The translations under genes were made by a program, and so were the position numbers. From an uncultured Rhodanobacteraceae bacterium (GTDB lineage: Bacteria; Pseudomonadota; Gammaproteobacteria; Xanthomonadales; SZUA-5): a DNA stretch of 64,000 nucleotides. The DNA lies in the NCBI GenBank assembly GCA_937928755.1, contig CALEZI010000179.1:1-64000 (forward strand). The letters are read 5' to 3'. Each line of letters begins with the position of its first letter. Within the stretch, counting starts at the first letter, position 1. Under the pieces are notes generated by a model that did no database searches, was not told where the DNA came from, and worked only from the letters and a program-made list of their open reading frames with translations. Positions 57,772 through 64,000 of this stretch are shown here, one piece after another.

Positions 57772-57870
57772 TTGGAGTGGATCCGCCGATTGTCTAGCCT
57801 CAACGTCTGCTGGGTACTGTGCGGCGTTGGCGCCGCCAGGCGATCACCGACGCATCTGAGGAGCGGGGCC

Positions 57871-58245
57871 GTGGACGAGATCTGGATGCGCATCGTCGAG
57901 AACCTGGGCGACCGCGTCAGCGGCCCGATGAAACTGCGGTTGTTGCTGCAGCCGGGCATGGCGATCATGTTCGCCGTGATTGCGGGCTTGCGCGATGCCA
58001 GGCTTGGCAATCCGCCGTATGCCTGGGCGCTGTTCACCAACCCCGAACATCGCGCCGAAATGCTGAAGGACGGCTGGAAGAGCGTCGGCAAGGTCTTTGT
58101 GCTCGCCATGATCCTCGATGTCGTTTACCAGATCATGGTGGCCGGCTTCGTTTACCCCGGCGAAGTGATCATCGTGGCCTTTTTGCTGGCGATCGTGCCG
58201 TACCTGCTGGTGCGTGGGTTGGTGACGCGGATTGCGCGACGCTGA
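57871..58245 (+). CDS. Small membrane protein
   Basis: A 124-residue protein with two or three helices (MKLRLLLQPGMAIMFAVIAGLRD; VFVLAMILDVVYQIMVAGFV; VIIVAFLLAIVPYLLVRGLV). GTG start with GAGGAG eight bases upstream; an ATG 15 bases later is possible. No family assigned. Divergent from the DUF202 gene and convergent with the phospholipase D gene. Confidence 0.7.
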   Translation: MDEIWMRIVENLGDRVSGPMKLRLLLQPGMAIMFAVIAGLRDARLGNPPYAWALFTNPEHRAEMLKDGWKSVGKVFVLAMILDVVYQIMVAGFVYPGEVIIVAFLLAIVPYLLVRGLVTRIARR

Positions 58246-58269
58246 TCTCACGCGTCTGTCCGACAGCGG

Positions 58270-59850
58270 TCACAACTGCCTCTGCAGCGGCAAGATCCGC
58301 GCAATCCAGGCGACGATCTTGCGCTTGGCGCCGGCCTGCGGTTCGCTGGTCGACACCGTCTGCATCTCGCCGGCCTCCTGGTGGGTCCAGCGCAACTGGC
58401 CGTTGGCGTTGAGACTGAGCTTGAAGCTGTTCGCCGGATCGGCGTAACGATCGGCGATCTTGCCGAGTTCGGCGGCCAATTCCGGGCTGCGCACCATGAC
58501 GCCCATTTCGCAGTTGAGCCAGGCCGAGCGCGGGTCGAGGTTGAATGAGCCGACGAACACGTACTCGCTGTCGATGATCGCCGCCTTGGTGTGCAGGCTG
58601 ACGCCGGACGATCCGCCCTTCGAGCCCTGGGAGCCCTGCGATCCAAGCACGCCGCCGGCGTTCCTGCGGGTATCCGCGCTCGGCTTCAGCTCGTGGATCG
58701 TTACGCCACCCCTGAGCAGGCGCTTGCGGTAGCGCGAATAACCGCCGTGCACCGCGGCAACATCGGTGGCCGCCAGCGAGTTGGTGATGACCTCAACCTT
58801 GGCCCCGCGTGCAGCAATGGCGACCAGGCCTTCGCTGCCCTTGCGGCCCGGTACGAAATACGGCGACAGCACACGCAGGCTGCCGCGGGCCGCGGCGAAG
58901 CGCGCCATCAGTCTGGCCAGCACGGTGTCAGGATCGTCTGCAGACTGCTTGTCCGCCTTGTAGGGAGGGTCGGACAGTATTTCGACCTCGTCGCTCCAGA
59001 TCGTCTGGTTGCTGCCGTCCAGAATCGCCGCGAGCTCGGCAGAATCGAGCAGGCGTGAGACATACGGGCTGTCGCGCGATTCGCGGGCATGGGACTCGAA
59101 GGCACTGCGCAGCGTATCCAGGCCACCCGCATACGGCTCGCCGCGCTTGAGGTACTCGACGCGTACCGCCGTCGGGTGGTTCCAGTACGTGTCGAAGGCG
59201 GCGGAAGTCTGATCCACCGCGGGCCCGACCATCGCCAGATCCAAGTCGCGGAAGTTGGTTTCGTGCGAGGCGCCGAAGTACTCGTCGCCGACGTTGCGAC
59301 CGCCGACCAGCGCGAACTGGCCGTCGGCGATGTACGCCTTGTTGTGCATGCGATGGTTGAGCGCCGAACCGCGGAACAGGAACTCGACGATGGTGCGCGT
59401 CATGCCCGAAGCCGATTGGAACGGATTGAACAGGCGCACTTCGATGTTTTCGTGCGCGTCCATCGTCTGCAGCGCCTGTTCCTTGCTGCGCACATCCATG
59501 TCGTCGACCAGCAGGCGCACCTTGACGCCGCGGTCGGCGGCGCGCACCAGCTCGCCGGCCAGCAGCTTGCCGGTCAGGTCGTCGTGCCAGATGTAGTACT
59601 GCAGGTCGAGGCTGAACTCGGCATGGCGCGCGCCGAGCATGCGCAGCGCGAACGCATCCAGGTTGGAGCTGACCAAGCGCATGCCGGTCTGTCCCGGATG
59701 GGCCGCCAGCGCCGGCGCAATGCGTCGGCCGAGGGTGGTGTCGTCGCGCTTGGCCAGGGCCGACTCGGCGACCTTGTGATTGTCGCGGACCGCCGGAGCG
59801 CACGCGGCCAGCACCAGCAGCATCACGAGGATAACGATCGGCCTGTTCAA
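58270..59850 (-). CDS. Phospholipase D family lipoprotein
   Basis: A ~526-residue PLD-superfamily enzyme with two HKD motifs: HNKAYIAD (with GGRNVGDEYF after it) and HTKAAIID (with GSFNLDPRSAWLNCEMG). The N-terminus, PIVILVMLLVLAAC, is a lipobox, so the protein is probably membrane-anchored on the outer side. It resembles bacterial PLD/cardiolipin-synthase-like proteins; substrates are phosphodiester lipids. The start is uncertain: TTG at 59850 gives the best signal, TTG at 59913 a longer version. Confidence 0.88.
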   Translation of the reverse strand: MNRPIVILVMLLVLAACAPAVRDNHKVAESALAKRDDTTLGRRIAPALAAHPGQTGMRLVSSNLDAFALRMLGARHAEFSLDLQYYIWHDDLTGKLLAGELVRAADRGVKVRLLVDDMDVRSKEQALQTMDAHENIEVRLFNPFQSASGMTRTIVEFLFRGSALNHRMHNKAYIADGQFALVGGRNVGDEYFGASHETNFRDLDLAMVGPAVDQTSAAFDTYWNHPTAVRVEYLKRGEPYAGGLDTLRSAFESHARESRDSPYVSRLLDSAELAAILDGSNQTIWSDEVEILSDPPYKADKQSADDPDTVLARLMARFAAARGSLRVLSPYFVPGRKGSEGLVAIAARGAKVEVITNSLAATDVAAVHGGYSRYRKRLLRGGVTIHELKPSADTRRNAGGVLGSQGSQGSKGGSSGVSLHTKAAIIDSEYVFVGSFNLDPRSAWLNCEMGVMVRSPELAAELGKIADRYADPANSFKLSLNANGQLRWTHQEAGEMQTVSTSEPQAGAKRKIVAWIARILPLQRQL

Positions 59851-59928
59851 CAGTCCCGCACCTGGGTTGAAAGTCCCAGCATAGCCCGATGCCGGCCGTC
59901 GCGAGCGACGCAACAGCCGCGCTGGGCA

Positions 59929-59944
59929 TTGGCTCTTGGTCTCA
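59929..59944. promoter_or_regulatory. Operator-like site 9, divergent promoter region
   Basis: TTGGCTCTTGGTCTCA (reverse TGAGACCAAGAGCCAA). One good half-site. Between the phospholipase D gene and the gene at 60020; CCTAAC begins 21 nt beyond toward the latter. Confidence 0.5.
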
Positions 59945-60019
59945 TCGGCTGGCGCGCTTGCCGCCTAACCCTGGAAACGTCGATCCTTGCGTGATTCGCC
60001 ATCGCACGGGATAGACCGC

Positions 60020-60721
60020 ATGCGCACGCTCTGGATAGTGGTCTTGCTGTCGGCTCTGGACTCGCAGGCCGCCGACCTGCCGGATGTCGGCTTCAGCGGA
60101 CTGCGCGTGCACACCTTCGAGAGCCAGTGTTACGGCCCACGCAGTGTGCATTTCGATCCGGCGCTGGCGACTCCGCAAGATGATTTCGAGCAGATACCGG
60201 AGCACCCCGCCGGCGGCATCCGCAGCGTGCTCGGCGGACGCCTGAGCGCCGGCGGCGAACGCTACACGCTGCGTTACGACGATGGTCCCAGCTGCGACCC
60301 GACCTTCTCCTTGTGGCCGGAGGGTGGCGAGCAACCGATCGGGGAGTTCGGCGGCGACCACGTGGTGCTGCCGGGCAACGGCTTCCTGTACGTGATTCGC
60401 CGCAGCAATCGCAGCTTCGAAGGCCGCGAAAAATGGGCGATCCAGCGCGGCGCGCTGGTCGAGGTCGCGCAGTCGCACTACTACGTCGGCGTGACCACGC
60501 CGACGCTCAAGGCGCTGACCCTGCTGCAGCAGCCTGCGGCGGGATCCACGCCGATTGCCAACGTGCCGCGCGGAGAAAGCGTGCTGGTCGTGCTGCAGCA
60601 GAGCGTCGATGGCCGCGACTGGTACCTGGTGCGCACGCGCTTCGGGCTGCTCGGCTGGACCGAGGACTCGGCGTATGGCGAGGACCGGCAGTTCGAGGGC
60701 ATCCAGTTTTTCGGCGATTGA
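60020..60721 (+). CDS. Exported protein with SH3-like C-terminal domain
   Basis: A 233-residue protein with a signal peptide (MRTLWIVVLLSALDSQAA). The middle has no known motif. Residues ~175-225 (KALTLLQQPAAGSTPIANVPRGESVLVVLQQSVDGRDWYLVRTRFGLLGWTED) follow the bacterial SH3 (SH3b) pattern used for peptide or wall binding. Its stop codon directly abuts the start of the sulfotransferase gene, so the two are coupled. Confidence 0.75.
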   Translation: MRTLWIVVLLSALDSQAADLPDVGFSGLRVHTFESQCYGPRSVHFDPALATPQDDFEQIPEHPAGGIRSVLGGRLSAGGERYTLRYDDGPSCDPTFSLWPEGGEQPIGEFGGDHVVLPGNGFLYVIRRSNRSFEGREKWAIQRGALVEVAQSHYYVGVTTPTLKALTLLQQPAAGSTPIANVPRGESVLVVLQQSVDGRDWYLVRTRFGLLGWTEDSAYGEDRQFEGIQFFGD

Positions 60722-62587
60722 ATGCCGGACATCCCAGCCCGACAGGACGCGACAGTGACGCCCAACACAACAACCACGCTGGATCTGGCAGAGGGCCTTG
60801 CCGCGCTCGAGTCGGGTCGCGCCGACCGGTGCGAACAATTGGCGCGGGGGGCACTGGCGCAAGCGCCGGGCAATCCGAGCTGGCTGGCGCTGCTGGCCCT
60901 GAGCCTCAGTCAGCAGCAGCGGCCGAGCGAAGCATGGCCGCTCTACGAGGAACTGACCTCGCTGCAGCCGCAGGAGCCCGAGCACTGGAGCAACCTCGGC
61001 AACTGCCTTTGCGAAATGGGCCGCGAGCGCGAGGCGTTGGCGCCGTTGCAGCGCGCGCTGAGCTGCGGCGGCGCGGGCGCCGAACTGCATTACGCGCTGG
61101 CGCGGGCGTGGGTGGCGCATGGCGACGCACGCCGCGCACTGGCGCATGTTCAGCACGCCCTGCAACCGTACCCGTTCGATCCGGAATTCCAGTTGCTGCG
61201 TGCACGCGCCCTGGTGATGCTCGACGACTACGACGCCGCCGGACAGGCGCTCGACGCATTGCGCCGGTGCGATCTGCCACCGTCGATTCTGGTCGAATCC
61301 GGCAACCTGCTGCTGCAACTTGGCCTGTACGAGGATGCGGCTGCCTGCTTCAACGCTGTGCCGAGCAGCGGCCCCGAGGCGACCGATTCGCAACTCGGTC
61401 TTGCCGCGGTCCACGAGCGCTGCAACCGACTGGCGCCGGCCGAGCAGCTGGTTGCCGCCCTCGCCGAGCGGCGCGAGCGGCTCAATCCGCAGCAACACGA
61501 TCTGCTGCTGGAGCTGGAAGCGCAATTGGCCACGCGTCGCGATGATCACGCGCTGGCGCGACGGTGCCTCGAAGCGCTGATCGAGCGACCGCAGCCGGAC
61601 TCGATGACGCGCGGCGATCTCTGGCTGAAACTGGGGCGTTGCTGCGACGCGCTGGGTGACCTTGATGCCGCGATGGATGCCTTTTCCAGGGGGCACGCCG
61701 AGCGCTTCGCGCAGGTCACAAGCACACACGCTGCGTTGCCGCACGGCGATGGACTGTTGGCGGTCCTGGATGCGCCGGTGCCCGAGATATGCAGTTCCCC
61801 GGCAAGGGCGGTGGACGGCGATCCACTCGATCCGGTGTTTCTGGTCGGTTTCCCGCGTTCGGGGACCACCCTGCTCGAGCAACTGCTCGACGCGCATCCG
61901 CAACTGGCCTCGTTCGACGAGCAGCCGTTCCTGCAGCGCCTGGTCGCGCGAATCAACGAGCGCGGGAAGGGTTATCCCGAAGCCCTGGCGAATCTGGGCG
62001 AAAGCGATTGCCAGGCGCTGCGCGCCGGCTATTTCGCAGACGTCGCGCGCTTGCTGCCGCAACTCGCGGAGCGTCGCGCGGTCGACAAGAACCCGCTCAA
62101 CCTGGTGCGCTTGCCGCTGGTCGCCACACTGTTTCCGCAGGCGCGAGTGCTGCTGGCGTTGCGCCATCCCTGCGATGTGGTGCTGAGCTGCTACATGCAG
62201 AATTTCCGCTCGCCGGCGTTTTCGATCACCTTCGAAACGCTGGCCAGCACGGCGCGCATGTATGCGCGGGTGATGGCGCATTTCCACAGCTTCGCCGATC
62301 GCCTCGGACTGCCGCTGCAGGTGGTGCGCTACGAGGATCTGGTCGCCGACGTGGCTGGCGAGGGCAAGGCGTTGTTCGCATTTCTCGGTTTGCCGTGGAG
62401 CGACGACCTGGTCGCCTTCACCGAACGCGCACGGCGCAAGGGCGCGATCAGCACGCCGAGTTATGCCCAGGTGGTGCAGCCGGTCAACCAACGTGCGGTC
62501 GGGCGCTGGCAGCGCTATCGCAAGTGGTTCGAGGGCGAACCGCTGGACGCGCTGATGCCATGGATCGAGCGGCTGGGGTATGCGTAG
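60722..62587 (+). CDS. TPR-repeat sulfotransferase
   Basis: A 621-residue protein. The first ~350 residues are TPR-like helical repeats (EHWSNLGNCLCEMGREREALAPLQRAL). A sulfotransferase domain follows, with PAPS-binding loop GFPRSGTTLLEQLLDAHP at ~377-394, the 3'-phosphate region ALRHPCDVVLSCYMQNF and VVRYEDLV. It would transfer sulfate from PAPS to a protein or glycan acceptor held by the TPR domain. Immediately follows the SH3-like gene. A sulfotransferase in the same regulon as two sulfatases is noteworthy. Confidence 0.88.
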   Translation: MPDIPARQDATVTPNTTTTLDLAEGLAALESGRADRCEQLARGALAQAPGNPSWLALLALSLSQQQRPSEAWPLYEELTSLQPQEPEHWSNLGNCLCEMGREREALAPLQRALSCGGAGAELHYALARAWVAHGDARRALAHVQHALQPYPFDPEFQLLRARALVMLDDYDAAGQALDALRRCDLPPSILVESGNLLLQLGLYEDAAACFNAVPSSGPEATDSQLGLAAVHERCNRLAPAEQLVAALAERRERLNPQQHDLLLELEAQLATRRDDHALARRCLEALIERPQPDSMTRGDLWLKLGRCCDALGDLDAAMDAFSRGHAERFAQVTSTHAALPHGDGLLAVLDAPVPEICSSPARAVDGDPLDPVFLVGFPRSGTTLLEQLLDAHPQLASFDEQPFLQRLVARINERGKGYPEALANLGESDCQALRAGYFADVARLLPQLAERRAVDKNPLNLVRLPLVATLFPQARVLLALRHPCDVVLSCYMQNFRSPAFSITFETLASTARMYARVMAHFHSFADRLGLPLQVVRYEDLVADVAGEGKALFAFLGLPWSDDLVAFTERARRKGAISTPSYAQVVQPVNQRAVGRWQRYRKWFEGEPLDALMPWIERLGYA

Positions 62588-62615
62588 CGGTTCTGTGGTG
62601 GGTCCAAACCTGCTT

Positions 62616-62688
62616 TGGTGGGTCCAGACTTGTCTGGACGCTTTTGCTGTGGCATTCCAACAGCGTCCAGACAAGTCTGGACCCACCA
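62616..62688. repeat. Composite inverted repeat built from the 18-bp palindrome
   Basis: Perfect 27-bp arms (62616-62642 and 62662-62688) around a 19-nt spacer; each arm contains GTCCAGACAAGTCTGGAC or its reverse. The same design as 46651-46772. It starts 29 bp after the sulfotransferase stop. Confidence 0.88.
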
Positions 62689-62776
62689 GATCAACAGCGA
62701 TTTGCTAAAGCGTCCAGACAAGTCTGGACCTACCAGATCAACGGCGATTTGCTACGGCGTCCAGACAAGTCTGGAC
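62665..62776. repeat. Three tandem 47-bp repeats carrying the palindrome
   Basis: Palindrome copies at 62665, 62712 and 62759 (47-bp period); the intervening ACC(C/T)ACCAGATCAAC(A/G)GCG segments are nearly identical, so the whole 47-bp unit is duplicated. With the inverted copy at 62622 and the terminator at 62807 they fill the 302-bp gap. Confidence 0.9.
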
Positions 62777-62800
62777 CCACCAGATCAAATGCGCCCACCG

Positions 62801-62834
62801 AACAAAAAACCGCGCGGATCGCTCCGCGCGGTTT
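62801..62834 (-). terminator. Rho-independent terminator of the TonB receptor gene
   Basis: 12-bp perfect stem AAACCGCGCGGA/TCCGCGCGGTTT with loop TCGC; on the minus strand it is followed by TTTTTTGTT. 56 bp after the receptor stop. Confidence 0.85.
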
Positions 62835-62889
62835 CGACTCATCCATCAGGGCAGGGCGGAACCCGCGCAGCGGATTCCACCCGTGCAGG

Positions 62890-64000
62890 TCAGAACTTGA
62901 CCTGCGCATTGAACCAGAAGAAGCGTCCGACCGGATCGTGCGTGCGCTCGTCGATGTTGCCGTTGAGCGAGTTGTTCTGGTACAGGATCGGCGGCTGCTT
63001 GTCGAAGGCGTTGTCGATGCCGAGCTGCAGCTTGGTGTTCCAGGTCGGGATCGAGTAGCCGAACTGGAAGTTGTGGTAGGTCGTCGCACCACGGGTGAAC
63101 ACGCAGCCGTCGTTGCCGACCACACCGCGACCGGCGTTGTCCGCGCAATCGCCGTCCGGGCTGAAACTGCCGACCTGGAAGCCGTGCACATAACGCTGGG
63201 TCCACTGGGCTTCGAAATTGCCCAGGTTCCAGGCCATGGCACCGAGCGCGCGCCAGCGACTGTAATTGCCGAGGCCGCCCTTGGATGCGGGCAGGAAGGT
63301 GCCGGCATTTTCCTGCTGGGCGATGGTCTCGCCGGCGACGATGACCTTGACGTCGTAGCGATCGACATAGGTCGAGTCGAGGCTGAAGCGGAACATTCCG
63401 TACTCGCTGTCCATCACGTACTTGAAGCCGACGTCGACGCCGTTGGTATCGGTGATGCCGGCGTTCTGCGTCAGGTCCGACACCAGAAACACGTCACCGG
63501 TGTCCGGGTTGCGGGTGAACAGATTGCACAGCTGGCCGGCCTCGAAGCAGGCATTCAGGATCGGCTGCGTGCCGAGCGTCTGGATGGTGCCTTCCAGGTG
63601 CACGTCCCATACGTCCACCGCCATCGACGCGCCTTCCAGCCAGGACGGCGAGTAGACGAAGCCCCAGGTGAACACTTCGCCGGTCTCCGGATCAAGGTCC
63701 GGGTTGCCGCCGAGCAGCGCATTGGTCTGACCCAGGCCCTGTTCGAAGGTGCCGCTGCCGGACAGGCCGACGCACGACAACGGCTGACCGTTGCACGGAT
63801 CCGAGTACACCGGATTGGTGATGCGCGCGCCCTGGAACAGATCGTTGATGGTCGGCGCGCGGAACACTTCGGCGTAGGTGGTGCGGATCAGGATGTCCTC
63901 GATCACGCGCCACTCGAAGCCGATCTTGCTGTTGGTGGTGTCACCGAAGCTGTCGTAATCGGACCAGCGCGTGCCCAGCGTGAACGCCAGACTGTCTGCA
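62890..64000 (-). CDS. TonB-dependent receptor, C-terminal part (cut by window edge)
   Basis: The frame is open to the right edge, so at least 370 residues of a larger outer-membrane receptor are present; the plug domain lies outside. TYAEVFRAPTINDLFQGARITNPVYSDPCNG, DLDPETGEVFTWGFVYSP and the final barrel strands are typical of the Xanthomonadales TonB receptor/OAR-like group, and the chain ends FFWFNAQVKF with terminal Phe. The ligand cannot be inferred. A terminator follows. Confidence 0.9.
   Translation of the reverse strand, partial: ADSLAFTLGTRWSDYDSFGDTTNSKIGFEWRVIEDILIRTTYAEVFRAPTINDLFQGARITNPVYSDPCNGQPLSCVGLSGSGTFEQGLGQTNALLGGNPDLDPETGEVFTWGFVYSPSWLEGASMAVDVWDVHLEGTIQTLGTQPILNACFEAGQLCNLFTRNPDTGDVFLVSDLTQNAGITDTNGVDVGFKYVMDSEYGMFRFSLDSTYVDRYDVKVIVAGETIAQQENAGTFLPASKGGLGNYSRWRALGAMAWNLGNFEAQWTQRYVHGFQVGSFSPDGDCADNAGRGVVGNDGCVFTRGATTYHNFQFGYSIPTWNTKLQLGIDNAFDKQPPILYQNNSLNGNIDERTHDPVGRFFWFNAQVKF

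Noticed and set aside
62665..62776. Regularly spaced repeats that could suggest a CRISPR array
   Set aside because: The spacers are themselves near-identical, so this is a 47-bp tandem duplication of a palindromic element; no cas genes are present.

Overview
High-GC bacterial chromosome, most likely a gammaproteobacterium of the Xanthomonadales/Rhodanobacteraceae-Lysobacteraceae type. The grounds are a PlsB-type acyltransferase, an ECF sigma factor paired with a membrane Ser/Thr kinase, many secreted proteases and beta-barrels, a TonB receptor, and several families of short interspersed palindromes including REP-like elements with a REP-associated transposase. No tRNA, rRNA, prophage or CRISPR was seen. 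The right edge cuts a TonB-dependent receptor.

Region 1 (1-22 kb) is mainly housekeeping and secreted enzymes: an S9 peptidase, an APC permease, sbcDC (DNA end processing), an orphan PIN RNase, a subtilisin-like protease, NAD malic enzyme, pyrF, a lipoprotein, plsB, a PQQ-type sugar dehydrogenase and a heme-c protein resembling the hydrazine synthase alpha subunit. Between pyrF and the lipoprotein gene lies a promoter - four hairpins - terminator unit that looks like an unannotated small RNA.

Region 2 (22.1-30.2 kb) is a RiPP-like peptide locus, all on the + strand. It has three small precursor-like genes, one with two leader/core units, whose leaders share a DLP...(K/Q)GG pattern. It also has a helical accessory protein, a C39-peptidase ABC exporter carrying two N-terminal cyclic-nucleotide-binding domains, an HlyD-type adaptor, and a B12-dependent radical SAM protein with the CWWGAKHHCTFCG signature of RiPP-maturation C-methyltransferases. 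The three cores differ strongly from one another.

Region 3 (30.4-33.9 kb) is an ECF sigma factor followed by a transmembrane Ser/Thr kinase with a TPR-like C-terminus.

Region 4 (33.9-62.6 kb) looks like one regulon. It holds a FixJ-type response regulator, a single-domain receiver and a PAS histidine kinase. Around them are outer-membrane barrels, an OprP-like porin, a patatin fused to a BamA-like barrel, two sulfatases with an anaerobic-type sulfatase maturase, a Tat-exported amidohydrolase, a phospholipase D, several membrane proteins and a TPR-sulfotransferase. Ten intergenic sites, nearly all in promoter regions, share a 16-bp partly palindromic sequence (about ATGRGACCTAGGTCYCA). At about half of them a CTA-containing -10-like element lies 21-25 nt downstream. 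I infer that this is the operator of the local two-component system. A RAYT transposase with flanking repeats sits inside this region.

Interspersed throughout are an 18-bp palindrome family with compensatory base changes, two larger inverted-repeat composites built from it, and one perfect 24-bp REP-like inverted repeat.
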